From assembly GCA_030148805.1 (NCBI GenBank), contig JASBSS010000018.1, positions 62,001-126,000 of the forward strand: 64,000 nucleotides of DNA. Direction: 5' to 3'. A program made the translations under genes and the position numbers. Position 1 is the stretch's first letter. Each line of letters starts with the position of its first letter. The notes below the pieces were generated by a model. That model searched no databases. It was not told where the DNA came from and saw only the letters and a program-made list of their open reading frames with translations. Of the stretch, positions 26,115 through 34,895 are shown piece after piece. Source of the DNA: Thiogranum sp. Its GTDB lineage: Bacteria; Pseudomonadota; Gammaproteobacteria; DSM-19610.

Positions 26115-27119
26115 ATGTACCTGACAAACCACACCCGTCGCAATCCGCTTGCCAACACCCCCGGCGCCAGCCCGTGGTTGATGGCGCTGCTCCTGGCCTC
26201 CACCGCGGTGCTGGCCGATGAAGACAAACACAACGCGCGCGAGCGTGATGACGCCGCCCGCGGGCCCTGTTCCACGACCGCCCGCCTGGCCTACCAGGCA
26301 TGCCGGAACGACGTGCGCGACAACTATTTCCTGCAACTGGGAAAATGCCAGAATGAAGCCCAGCGCGACAGGCGAAACGTGTGTAACACCGAGGCCAAGA
26401 AAACTCGCGACGAAGCCCGCAGCCTATGCGGCGAACAGAGAGTCGCGCGCCTGGAGATCTGCGCACTGGTGGGCGAGGCGCCTTACGATCCGGCCATCAA
26501 CAGCGCGGATTTTCTCAGCCCCGAGCAGACCGCGATGAATCCCAACCCCTGGTTTCCCCTGGTACCCGGGACCATCCGCGTTTACCGGGCCGGCGATGAA
26601 ACCACCACCGTTACGGTCACCGCCGACACTCGGATCCTGCTCGGCGTGACCACCCTGGCAGTGCGCGACGTCGTTACGCGCGGCGGCGTCCCGATCGAGG
26701 ACACCACCGACTGGTACGCCCAGGACCTCTACGGCAACGTCTGGTATTTCGGCGAAGTGGCGCAAAACTTCGACCAGGGCATACTCACCGATCTGGACGG
26801 TTCCTGGGCTGCGGGTGTCGATGGCGCCAAACCTGGTATCCAGATGCCCGCGGCGCCCCAGGTCGGCGACGTGTATCGGCAGGAGTTTCTCCTCGCAGAG
26901 GCCGAGGACATGGCGCAGGTACGCAATCTGCACGCGTCGGCGAGCGTCGCCGCCGAAGGTGCCAGCTGTTCCGGCAATTGCCTGCAGACGCGGGAATTCC
27001 TTCCCTTGGAACCGGACGCGGTGGAATTCAAGTTCTACACCCCCGGGGTGGGCCACATCCTCACGCTCGATGCGAACACCGGCGAACGCGAGGAACTCGT
27101 CGAGCTTATCAGACCCTGA
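26115..27119 (+). CDS. Uncharacterised Cys-rich secreted protein
   Basis: A 334-residue exported protein; the signal peptide ends near VLADE (about residue 35). I do not recognise its family. The mature N-terminal part (about 48-120) is helical, rich in charge and has spaced cysteines (GPCSTT, YQACRND, GKCQNEA, NVCNTEA, SLCGEQ, EICALV). A beta-rich part follows with WFPLVPGTIRVYRAGDETT, TDWYAQDLYGNVWYFGE, CSGNCLQTREFLPLE and a YTPGVGHILTLD end. AAGGAG (26102-26107) precedes the ATG. It is divergent from the two-component system and shares its operator region, so it is a likely target. A terminator follows. Confidence 0.75.
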   Translation: MYLTNHTRRNPLANTPGASPWLMALLLASTAVLADEDKHNARERDDAARGPCSTTARLAYQACRNDVRDNYFLQLGKCQNEAQRDRRNVCNTEAKKTRDEARSLCGEQRVARLEICALVGEAPYDPAINSADFLSPEQTAMNPNPWFPLVPGTIRVYRAGDETTTVTVTADTRILLGVTTLAVRDVVTRGGVPIEDTTDWYAQDLYGNVWYFGEVAQNFDQGILTDLDGSWAAGVDGAKPGIQMPAAPQVGDVYRQEFLLAEAEDMAQVRNLHASASVAAEGASCSGNCLQTREFLPLEPDAVEFKFYTPGVGHILTLDANTGEREELVELIRP

Positions 27120-27143
27120 GATCACCGCCCTTGCAGAGGGCTT

Positions 27144-27176
27144 GCAGGGAGGGCCCAAGCCCCCCCTGCTTTTTTC
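27144..27176 (+). terminator. Rho-independent terminator
   Basis: GCAGGGAGGG-CCCAAGC-CCCCCCTGC followed by TTTTTT. The stem is GC rich with one mismatch or bulge. It lies about 25 bp past the stop of the Cys-rich secreted-protein gene and separates it from the porin gene. Confidence 0.75.
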
Positions 27177-27250
27177 TTTACGCCGCCACCCGTGGCGCTG
27201 CATAATAAAAACAACCCGCCGACCCACAAGAAACGCCCAAGGTTCCAGCC

Positions 27251-28366
27251 GTCAACACTGCACCCGCGCGATTCATTGCCGACGCTTTCACGGCGGCCGT
27301 CACCGGCACCCTGGCACTGTGCCTGATCATCGGCCCGAGCGCGCAGGCCGATGCGCCGACCCCGGAGACCCAAGACAGCGTGCGGCTCTACAGCACGCGC
27401 TCGGAGCAACGTGAAGCGGGCATCGAACACAAGCTGACCCCGTGGCTGAGCGTCGCCGGGCTGGCGGAGTTCGAGTGGGAATACGACAATAACGCCTTCA
27501 GCAACCTGCGTTCGAATCATGGCAATGCCGATGCGGCGGCCAATGTCCAGCTACACAGCAGCGTGACGCCCCTGTCGTTTGCCAGCGGCGAGTTGATCCT
27601 GAACTATGATACGGATCAAGACCGCCTCGGGCTGGACGAAGCCACCGCCGCCCTGGAACTGGGCGACTGGGAGCTGGGCTACGGCCGCCAGTATCTGCCA
27701 TTCGGGGTTTATTTCAGTCATTTTGCCAGTGCACCGCTGCTGGAATTCGGCGAGACGCGGGACGTCGCGCTCAACCTGGATTACGACTACGGCGATCGGT
27801 TTAGCGTCTCCGCCGCGCTCTTTCGCGGGCAGGGGCGCAACCAAAACTCCTCGGGTTCGCGCGCCCCTGACTGGGCACTGGCGCTATCGACCTGGGTGAA
27901 CGGCTCGCTGCGGCTGGGGGCCAGCTATCTATCCGATCTTGCCGACGCCGACGGTGACCTGCTTGCCGACAACGGTCACCGCCACCTGCGGCAAGTGGGT
28001 GCGTACAGCGCTTATCTGCTGTGGTCGTCCGAGCATTTCGAAGTGACCGCCGAGGCGATTGCCGCCACCGGCCCCTTGCGCGAATTACCCGCCGATCGGA
28101 ATCAGCCGTTGGCCTGGAATCTGGAGTTCGCCCAGTTCCTGCACGCCCATTTCGACTGGGCACTGCGTCTCGAAGGCAGCCGCGAACTCCAGGACGCGGC
28201 GCAATTACGCTATGGCGCGTCGATCAGTTTTCGTGCCGGCCGCTACGCCAGCCTGACCCTGGATTATCTGCGCAGCCGCTACAAGCCAAATTTTGTCCGC
28301 GACGACGGCGGCCATCCCCTGAACCACGCCGACCGCCTGGCGGCTCAGCTGTCTATCGCCTTCTAG
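27251..28366 (+). CDS. LbtU-like siderophore porin, non-standard start
   Basis: An outer-membrane beta-barrel protein of about 371 residues. Alternating segments (LSVAGLAEFEWEYDN, LGDWELGYGRQYLPFGVYFSHF, VALNLDYDYGDRFSVSAALFRGQ, LRLGASYLSDL) and the terminal LAAQLSIAF are typical of barrels; order and motifs resemble LbtU of legiobactin uptake. The frame is open from 27206. A good signal peptide (FTAAVTGTLALCLIIGPSAQADA) lies upstream of the first GTG at 27380, but it has no ATG, GTG or TTG. The most likely start site is GTC at 27251, 8 nt after AAGG, where GTG may have mutated; ATT at 27275 is another choice. Translation or activity may be impaired. Confidence 0.6.
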   Translation, partial: VNTAPARFIADAFTAAVTGTLALCLIIGPSAQADAPTPETQDSVRLYSTRSEQREAGIEHKLTPWLSVAGLAEFEWEYDNNAFSNLRSNHGNADAAANVQLHSSVTPLSFASGELILNYDTDQDRLGLDEATAALELGDWELGYGRQYLPFGVYFSHFASAPLLEFGETRDVALNLDYDYGDRFSVSAALFRGQGRNQNSSGSRAPDWALALSTWVNGSLRLGASYLSDLADADGDLLADNGHRHLRQVGAYSAYLLWSSEHFEVTAEAIAATGPLRELPADRNQPLAWNLEFAQFLHAHFDWALRLEGSRELQDAAQLRYGASISFRAGRYASLTLDYLRSRYKPNFVRDDGGHPLNHADRLAAQLSIAF

Positions 28367-31300
28367 CGAATTTTTCCGCCGTCGACGTCAGTCCCCGATA
28401 TACCAACGGCATGACGATGAGCACCAGGGGGATCTGCACCACCAGGCCGGCGATGATGGCAACCGCCAAAGGTTGCTGCATTGCCGCGCCCTGACCGAGC
28501 GCCAATGCCAGCGGCGAGAGCGCCAGAATCGCGGCCAGCGTGGTCATGGCGATCGGCCGCAGTCGGTTGTGCCCGGCCTGCACCAGCGCAGCGGCCCGGT
28601 CGACACCGGCGCGCACCAGTTCGTGGTATTCCGAGAAGTAAAAGATCGACACTTCGGTGACTATGCCCACGATCATCGTCATACCCATCATGGCGGTGAT
28701 GTTCAATTCGATACCGGTCACCCACAAACCGGTAAACACCGCCGCCATCGCCAACAGCGGCGCGCTCATGATGGCCAGCGCCGCGGCGAACTCCTCGTAC
28801 AAGAACAGCAACAAGAGAAACACCAGCGCCAGGGCGGCGACGAACACCCCGATGAGACCGCGAAACGCGATCTGCTGCTGCTGATACAAACCTCCCAGTT
28901 CAAAATACATCGACCCCGGCAACAGACCGTCACGCCCCAGCACCTGCTTGACCTGACGTATCGTCGAGCCCAGATCGCGTCCACTGATACGCGCGGTCAC
29001 CGCCACCATGCGCTTGAGATTGTCGCGCACGATCTGCGCCTGCCCGGTCTCCACGCCGACGTGCGCGACCCGTTTGAGCGGAAAACGGTGGCCGTCCGGC
29101 GCGCGCAGCCAGAGGCTATCGATGGCGGCGATGCGCTCGCGGGCCGCGGGCGGCACCCACACACGCACCCCCACCAGCTTGACATCCTCCTGGATCCGGG
29201 TGGTCACCAGACCCTCGAACCAGGCGTTGAGCTGCTGCGTAACCGCGTCCGGATCGATGCCCTCCAGCGCCGCCTTGTCGCGATCGACGACGATGTTGAC
29301 GGCGTCGCCTGCCAGCACGATACCGCTCTTGACGTCGACCACGCCGTCGATGGCGGCGATCGCCTTCGCCACCCGTGGCGCGGTGGCGGCCAACGCCTGC
29401 GGCTGGTCGCTGTAGAGCTTGATCTCGATCGGTTGCGGCACGGCCGTCAGATCGCCGATCAGATCCTCCATCAGCAAGGCCATTTCCACCTCCACACCGG
29501 GCACCCGCTGCTCGATGCGCCGGCGGATATCGTCCATGACCTGGTCGATGGGCGCGCGCGGCAGCGACTTGAGGCGGACGAAGATATCGCCCTCGTTGGC
29601 CTCGGTGAGACCGCCGCCGAGTTGCAGCCCGGTGCGGCGCGAATAGGTCTCAACGGCGGGATTGGCGCGCAAAACCGCCTCCAGCTGGCGCAGCAGACGG
29701 TCGGTTTCGCTCAGCGAGGTCCCCGCGGGGATGCGGTAGTCGAGAATAAAACCGCCCTCGTCCATGTGCGGCATGAAACCGGAACCCACCTGTTGATAGG
29801 CGAAATAACCGACCAGCAGCAGCGGCACCACCCCCAGGCCCACGAGTAGCGGGCGGCGCATCAAGCGCTGCATCAACCGTAGATAGCCCGCCTGTAGCCT
29901 GGCGAAGCGACCGCCGACGTCCTCGCGCTCGCCGTCGCGGGCACTGAGCAGGTGTTCGGCCAGCAGCGGCACCGCCAGCCAGGCCAGCAGAAAGGAGATG
30001 ACTAGGCTGCTGGCCATGGTCAACGACAGAGCCTTGAAAAACGCCCCCGTCACCCCGCCGAGAAACGCCAGCGGCGCGAAAATGACGATGGTGGCTGCCG
30101 ACGACCCCGCCAGCGGGGGGGTGAACTCGATGGCAGCGCTGCGAATGCTCGGCGCCAGCTCGCCACTGCGCTCGCGCAAGCGGCGGATGATGTGCTCGAT
30201 CATCACGATGGCGTCGTCGACAATCAGCCCGACCGCCGCGGCCATCCCGCCCAGCGTCATAATATTGAAGCTCATGTGCAGCACCTGGAGCAGCACCAGG
30301 GTGCTGGCCAGTACCGCGGGCACGATAAAGACGGCAATCAGGGTGATCTTCAGGCTGCGCAGAAACAGCAGCAATACCAGCGCCGCCAGCACCACGCCGA
30401 TGGCGATGGCATCCCGCACGCTGCCGGCCGCGGCGGTGATCAGCTGGCTCTGGTCATACCAGTTGGCGATCTGTACACCGGCGGGGAGCTTGTCGCGATA
30501 CGCAGCGAGACGGCGCTGAACGTCGCCCACGATCTGCACGGTATTGCCATCGGGCTGCTGATAGACCTGCACCAGTACGGCATCCTGGCCGTCGGCGGTC
30601 ACCCGCTGCCACTGTGGCGCCAGCGTCGGGAAGACGCGCGCGATGTCCTCCAGCCGCACCAGACCGTCGGCCCCGCTGCGCAGCACCGTGTTTTCGATAC
30701 TGGCCAGCGAGCGCAAGCGGGTATCGGACAACAACAGGTAAAGTTTGTAGCGCTCCTCCATGCGCCCGACGGCCTGTAGTACATTGCTCGCCGACAGGGC
30801 CGTGGCCACATCGGCGAAGGTCAATCCGTAGGCGGCCAGCTTCTCGGGGTCGACCTCGACGCGATACTCGGCCTGCTCGCCGCCGAGCACCGCCACCCGG
30901 GCCACGCCGTTGATCGACGACAGCAACGGCACCAGCTGATAACTGGCCAGATCGCGCAGCTGCACCAGCGTTTCGCTGTCCGAACGCAGGCTGTAGGCGG
31001 CCACCGGAAATACCGTCGGATCCATCCGCCGCACACTGAAGCGGGTGCCCGCCGGCAGTTCGGCCAGCACCTGGTTGATGGCCGATTCGACCTGCAACAG
31101 GGCGGAGACCATATCGTCGCCCCAGGCAAAATTGATCGACAACTCGGCGCTGCCCCGGCTGGTCGTGGAGCGCAGCCCGACCACGCCCGGCACCGAACGC
31201 ACCGCCTGCTCCACCGGCCGGGTGACGGCGATGACCATCTGATCGGCCGGGCGATCGCCAGCGTCGAGGGTGACTACCACACGGGGAAAATCGACGTGCG

Positions 31301-31412
31301 GAAACAGGGCCACCGGCAGACGGAACGCGGCGGCGACCCCGGCCAGCGCCAACAGGGCGGCCAGGAACAGAATCGAGCGGCGGTGCACGGCCGCCCAATG
31401 GACAATACCCAT
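28353..31412 (-). CDS. RND efflux transporter permease
   Basis: A 1019-residue proton-driven pump of the inner membrane with the RND layout: TM1 (about 12-30), a large periplasmic domain, TM2-6 (about 340-470), TM7, a second periplasmic domain and TM8-12. The proton-relay motif in TM4 is GLIVDDAIVMIEH with the two Asp. This suits drug/amphiphile (HAE-like) pumps rather than heavy-metal CusA pumps, though assignment by eye is limited. It forms one operon with the adaptor (1-bp overlap) and outer-membrane factor. Its 3' end overlaps the porin gene by 14 bp. Confidence 0.9.
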   Translation of the reverse strand: MGIVHWAAVHRRSILFLAALLALAGVAAAFRLPVALFPHVDFPRVVVTLDAGDRPADQMVIAVTRPVEQAVRSVPGVVGLRSTTSRGSAELSINFAWGDDMVSALLQVESAINQVLAELPAGTRFSVRRMDPTVFPVAAYSLRSDSETLVQLRDLASYQLVPLLSSINGVARVAVLGGEQAEYRVEVDPEKLAAYGLTFADVATALSASNVLQAVGRMEERYKLYLLLSDTRLRSLASIENTVLRSGADGLVRLEDIARVFPTLAPQWQRVTADGQDAVLVQVYQQPDGNTVQIVGDVQRRLAAYRDKLPAGVQIANWYDQSQLITAAAGSVRDAIAIGVVLAALVLLLFLRSLKITLIAVFIVPAVLASTLVLLQVLHMSFNIMTLGGMAAAVGLIVDDAIVMIEHIIRRLRERSGELAPSIRSAAIEFTPPLAGSSAATIVIFAPLAFLGGVTGAFFKALSLTMASSLVISFLLAWLAVPLLAEHLLSARDGEREDVGGRFARLQAGYLRLMQRLMRRPLLVGLGVVPLLLVGYFAYQQVGSGFMPHMDEGGFILDYRIPAGTSLSETDRLLRQLEAVLRANPAVETYSRRTGLQLGGGLTEANEGDIFVRLKSLPRAPIDQVMDDIRRRIEQRVPGVEVEMALLMEDLIGDLTAVPQPIEIKLYSDQPQALAATAPRVAKAIAAIDGVVDVKSGIVLAGDAVNIVVDRDKAALEGIDPDAVTQQLNAWFEGLVTTRIQEDVKLVGVRVWVPPAARERIAAIDSLWLRAPDGHRFPLKRVAHVGVETGQAQIVRDNLKRMVAVTARISGRDLGSTIRQVKQVLGRDGLLPGSMYFELGGLYQQQQIAFRGLIGVFVAALALVFLLLLFLYEEFAAALAIMSAPLLAMAAVFTGLWVTGIELNITAMMGMTMIVGIVTEVSIFYFSEYHELVRAGVDRAAALVQAGHNRLRPIAMTTLAAILALSPLALALGQGAAMQQPLAVAIIAGLVVQIPLVLIVMPLVYRGLTSTAEKFARRR

Positions 31413-32449
31413 CAGGGGCGGGTCCGGACAGACATTCCGTCGGTCAACTCATAGTTACCGCTGGTCACCACCTGATCGCCGTGGCGCAGGTCGCCGGACA
31501 CTTCGATCAGGTCCCCCGAACGTGCACCGACACGTACCGCGACACGACGCGCACGACCGCCCTCAAGCCTATACAGGTGGGTGTCCGGGGATTGCCCGAG
31601 GATGGCGCTTTGCGGCACCGTCAGGGCCTGGCGCGTGGCCAGGCGGATGCGCCCCAGCACCCGGCTGCCCAAAACCAGCCGATCGACCTGCGCGGCGGGG
31701 ATGGGCACCAGAATTTCGACCAGATGGGTGGCCGGATCGATCATGGCATGCACTTCGCGCACGCGCGACTCGACCCGGACCGCGGGACCGAACACCGAGG
31801 TGATCGTGACGCCAGTGCCTACGCTTAAGCCCCCCAGGTCCTCGGGTTCGACACCCAGCCGCGCGATCAGCTTCTGCTCGGCGGCGATCAGCATGGCCGT
31901 GGTGTCGGCTTGCACGCGCTGTCCCTGGGAAACGTCCAGGCGGGTGACAATCCCATCCATGGGAGCGCGCAGGATTTCGCTGGCCACATCCAGACCGCGT
32001 TGACGCAGGGCGTCCAAGGTGGCGCGCGCGTCCTGGAGATTCTTCTCGGCCACATCGACCTGGGACTTGGTGGCGAGTTGTTCCGCGAACAACCGTTGCT
32101 GCCGTTGGCGCTCGCGCCGGGCATAGTCGACCGCGCTCTGTGCCTGTAGATACTGCATGCGCGCATCGGGAGCGGTGACCACCTCCAGCAGCCGGTCACC
32201 GCTGTTCACGCGCTGCCCCAAGCGCACCCAGACCCGATTGATCAAACCGGCGTGCGGCAGCGACAGACTCAACACCTGATCCGGGTCGGGATCGAGCACG
32301 CCGAAAGCCGACAGTGTGTCGTGCACCGCCTGCGTCTGCACCGTCGCGGTCGTCACCAACACGCTGGAATTCTCGGCCACCGCCGGTGGCGGCGGCGCCA
32401 TCAGCAACAGCAGGCAAAGCAAGGCAGGTACGGCAACCCGTCGGTTCAC
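31412..32449 (-). CDS. RND efflux periplasmic adaptor (membrane fusion protein)
   Basis: A 345-residue exported protein, signal peptide ending near AVAEN (about residue 25). Lipoyl half-motifs flank a helical hairpin: LSLPHAGLINRVWVRLGQRVNSGDRL, then the coiled coil (YLQAQSAVDYARRERQRQQRLF to ARATLDALRQRG), then LRAPMDGIVTRLDVSQGQRVQ. Beta-barrel and membrane-proximal domains follow. It connects permease and TolC-like channel. It overlaps the channel gene by 4 bp (ATGA). Confidence 0.9.
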   Translation of the reverse strand: MNRRVAVPALLCLLLLMAPPPPAVAENSSVLVTTATVQTQAVHDTLSAFGVLDPDPDQVLSLSLPHAGLINRVWVRLGQRVNSGDRLLEVVTAPDARMQYLQAQSAVDYARRERQRQQRLFAEQLATKSQVDVAEKNLQDARATLDALRQRGLDVASEILRAPMDGIVTRLDVSQGQRVQADTTAMLIAAEQKLIARLGVEPEDLGGLSVGTGVTITSVFGPAVRVESRVREVHAMIDPATHLVEILVPIPAAQVDRLVLGSRVLGRIRLATRQALTVPQSAILGQSPDTHLYRLEGGRARRVAVRVGARSGDLIEVSGDLRHGDQVVTSGNYELTDGMSVRTRP

Positions 32450-33882
32450 GGCGTCTCCTTCTGGTCGGGATTGGGCATTGTTGTCAGTGGCTGCTCGGGA
32501 TAGCCGGGCAAGGCCAGCAGCGCTTCCAGAGCGATGCGATTCTCCCAGCGGCTTTGCTCCAGGCTGATCTGCTCGAGGCGTTTATTCACCCAGGTGGATT
32601 CCATGTTGAGAAACGTCAGCGCCTGGATATCGCCCCGGCCGTACGCCCGGCGAGCGCGTTCGACCAGCGCCTTGAGCCGCGGCAGATACTGCTGCAACCG
32701 CTGCTGCTGTTGCTGCAACAGCGTTTGCAACCGCAGCAGCCGATCCACGTCCATGCGCGTGTGCGCCAGCCGCGCCCGGTACTCCTGGCGCAACTGCTCG
32801 CGCGTGGCGGCTTCCACCGCGATGGCGCCGCGATTGGCGCTAAACAGCGGCAGCGTGAGATTGACGCTCAGCCCGACGGTCTCGACATCGCCGGTGTCGC
32901 GCGCCCGGTTGACGCCGATGCCGAGGGAGGGAAACTGCGCCAGGACGGCCGCTCTGACACTGGCCTCCTGACTGGCATAACCGGCCTGCAGTGCCAATAA
33001 ATCCGGTCGCAGGCGCGGCAGGACGCGCAGCCGCGCCCGCGCTTCCTGGGCGCTCACCGTCGCCGGAGACGCCAGCGGCACCAGGGTCACATCCACCTCC
33101 GGGGCCAACCCCAACAGCAGATTGAAGTCGTGTCGGGTCTGGTTATGCGTCTGTTCGAGCTGGTTGATCTGGCTGAAGGTGTCGATCAGCGCAGTCAGAT
33201 CGGTACCGTTGACATCGAGGGTCAAGTTACCGGCGGCGAGCGCGCGCGCCGAGCGTTGATAGCGCTCCTGATAAAGGTCTCGGATGGCGTGCAACAGCGC
33301 CAGGCGCCGCTGCTCGAGCTGCAACCGCACCGCCAGCGAACGCGCCTGCTGAATGACCTGCCACTCCTGCCACAGCAGATCGAGGCGGACCTTGTCTTCG
33401 CCACGGCGGGCGGCGTCGAGGCGCGACTGACGGGTCAGCAGCGGAACAATATCGTAGCCCAGGCCGAAGGACCAGGCGTTGACCAGGCCGGCGGTGTTCC
33501 CGGTGGGCTTATCGAAGCCCGCGCTGAGTTGCGGATCCGGCAACAGGCCCGCCGCAAAAGCCTGCGCCCCGGCCACTGCCAGGCGCGCGCGCTGGGCGCG
33601 TAATTGCGGATTATTGAGCACCGCCAGGGTCCCCACTTCGGTCAGATCCAGACCGTCGGTGGGATCGAACTCGGCGCCGCCTGCGCCATTGGCACCGCGG
33701 GTGGCCGCGCTGCGCAAGGCCTCGAGCGACGGCGCCAGCGCGGGGTCGTCCGGCAAGGGGCGTGGCTGGTAGGTCGCACAGCCGGCGAGCACAGCCGCAA
33801 GCCCCAGTACCCCGACGAGCCGTCCTCGCCGCCTGGGTTTCCAGCCAGAGGCCGTCCCGCCTTGACGGGAAAGATCATTCAC
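32446..33882 (-). CDS. TolC-family outer-membrane efflux lipoprotein
   Basis: A 478-residue outer-membrane channel. The signal ends in lipobox VLAGC (residue about 29). TolC-type repeats are visible: TVLNNPQLRAQRARLAVAGA-like AVLNNPQLRAQRARLAVAG, LLPDPQLSAGF, and in the second half LRPDLLALQAGYASQEASVRAA and FPSLGIGVNRARDTG with LTLPLFSANRGAI. The long helix HTRMDVDRLLRLQTLLQQQQQRLQQYLPRLKALVERA is part of the tunnel. The GTG at 33882 was chosen over a TTG at 33984 because it gives a normal signal. It is the first gene of the pump operon; its upstream region holds operator site 2. Confidence 0.9.
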   Translation of the reverse strand: MNDLSRQGGTASGWKPRRRGRLVGVLGLAAVLAGCATYQPRPLPDDPALAPSLEALRSAATRGANGAGGAEFDPTDGLDLTEVGTLAVLNNPQLRAQRARLAVAGAQAFAAGLLPDPQLSAGFDKPTGNTAGLVNAWSFGLGYDIVPLLTRQSRLDAARRGEDKVRLDLLWQEWQVIQQARSLAVRLQLEQRRLALLHAIRDLYQERYQRSARALAAGNLTLDVNGTDLTALIDTFSQINQLEQTHNQTRHDFNLLLGLAPEVDVTLVPLASPATVSAQEARARLRVLPRLRPDLLALQAGYASQEASVRAAVLAQFPSLGIGVNRARDTGDVETVGLSVNLTLPLFSANRGAIAVEAATREQLRQEYRARLAHTRMDVDRLLRLQTLLQQQQQRLQQYLPRLKALVERARRAYGRGDIQALTFLNMESTWVNKRLEQISLEQSRWENRIALEALLALPGYPEQPLTTMPNPDQKETP

Positions 33883-34054
33883 GAGCCTGTTTGCTCCTAG
33901 AGTTGTCGCGTTCGGGAGAGTCCACCAGCCGGCCTTGCGCAACACGGCATAACGCGCGCGGCCCCCCTTTTCAGTTATCGTCAAACTAGCACAAGATAAC
34001 AGAGATCAAGACAATGTCAGGCCGGCATTCTGCCCCGCTCCGGCCTTGGCGGAC

Positions 34055-34070
34055 ATTACCATTCGGTAAT
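34055..34070. promoter_or_regulatory. Putative response-regulator operator, site 2
   Basis: ATTACC-ATTC-GGTAAT, the same palindrome as at 26012-26027. It lies between the divergent efflux operon and the methyltransferase gene. Toward the pump genes a CAGAAT hexamer (34027-34032) is 22 bp away, against 21 bp for the TATTAT of the regulator gene at site 1. A further GGTAAT half-site is at 34087-34092. Confidence 0.65.
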
Positions 34071-34116
34071 CTCCGCACAAGTTTGCGGTAATGCCCCCCC
34101 TGCTACGCTCTGCGGC

Positions 34117-34806
34117 ATGAAAAAACTCAACACTCAGTTCAGCCATGGCGAGGCGAACCCGCCGGAAACCGACTGGCGCCTGCAACGGGCCCGCACGGTA
34201 CGCCTGTCTCTGATACGCCGCAGCTTCGTCGCCTTGATCATCACCAGCGGAGTACTGCTTACGCCCTTGACCTCGCGCTGGCCGGTCACTGGTCCTTTCA
34301 TGCGCGATGTTACGGTTATGTTAGGAATGCTGTTGATCGGCACCGGCGCGGCCCTGAGGTTGTGGGCCGGCCTCTATCTCGGCGGCCACAAGGAGCGCCG
34401 GCTGGTTACCTGGGGCCCCTACAGCTGCGTGCGCAATCCGCTCTACCTGGGGAACATTGTCGCCGCCGGGGGCATCGGCCTGATCAGTGGATCGCCCTAT
34501 GTACTGATATTGACGCTGGCCGCGACGACACTGGTCTACCTCGCCACGATCCGCCAGGAAGAACACAAACTGCAACCGATCTTTGGCCCTGACTACACCC
34601 GCTATCTGCAGGCGGCGCCGCCCCTGCTGCCGCACCCGGGCGCCGTGCGCCGCCTGATCAGCGACACCACGCCCTGTATCATCACCCATTTCAGCCTGGC
34701 GCGCGAACTCAGGCGCTGTCTCGGCCTGGTGGCGCTCGGCTTCGTCGCCTTCGGGCTGGCGACCGCCGCCCCTCTGGTTCAAAGCCACCTGGCCGCGTTG
34801 CTCTGA
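34117..34806 (+). CDS. Isoprenylcysteine methyltransferase-like membrane protein
   Basis: A 229-residue membrane protein. Hydrophobic segments are at about 35-52, 65-85, 115-140 and 200-222. The ICMT/PEMT-like signature is VTWGPYSCVRNPLYLGNIVAAGG and later IRQEEHKLQPIFGPDYTRYLQ, in which SAM-binding residues lie. Bacterial members methylate lipid-like or small substrates that are mostly unknown. Promoter and start are unclear: TACGCT (34104-34109) would leave almost no leader. Its divergence from the pump operon across the operator suggests co-regulation. Confidence 0.8.
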   Translation: MKKLNTQFSHGEANPPETDWRLQRARTVRLSLIRRSFVALIITSGVLLTPLTSRWPVTGPFMRDVTVMLGMLLIGTGAALRLWAGLYLGGHKERRLVTWGPYSCVRNPLYLGNIVAAGGIGLISGSPYVLILTLAATTLVYLATIRQEEHKLQPIFGPDYTRYLQAAPPLLPHPGAVRRLISDTTPCIITHFSLARELRRCLGLVALGFVAFGLATAAPLVQSHLAALL

Positions 34807-34831
34807 GGCGCCGACCCGGGTACCCCATCCC

Positions 34832-34861
34832 CTGATCCGCGCGCCAAATATCTGGCATAAT
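34832..34861 (+). promoter_or_regulatory. Candidate sigma70 promoter for metG
   Basis: CTGATC (34832-34837), an 18-bp spacer and CATAAT (34856-34861). The -10 matches five of six positions and the -35 three of six. It would give a leader of about 28 nt before the metG ATG. Confidence 0.4.
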
Positions 34862-34895
34862 GTCCGCTTAACTGTGGCTCCGTACGGGACATTTC

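Noticed and set aside
28473-29849. 458-residue open frame antisense to the RND permease gene.
   Set aside because: Low-complexity His/Arg/Asp/Gln composition typical of shadow frames in GC-rich DNA; no domain.
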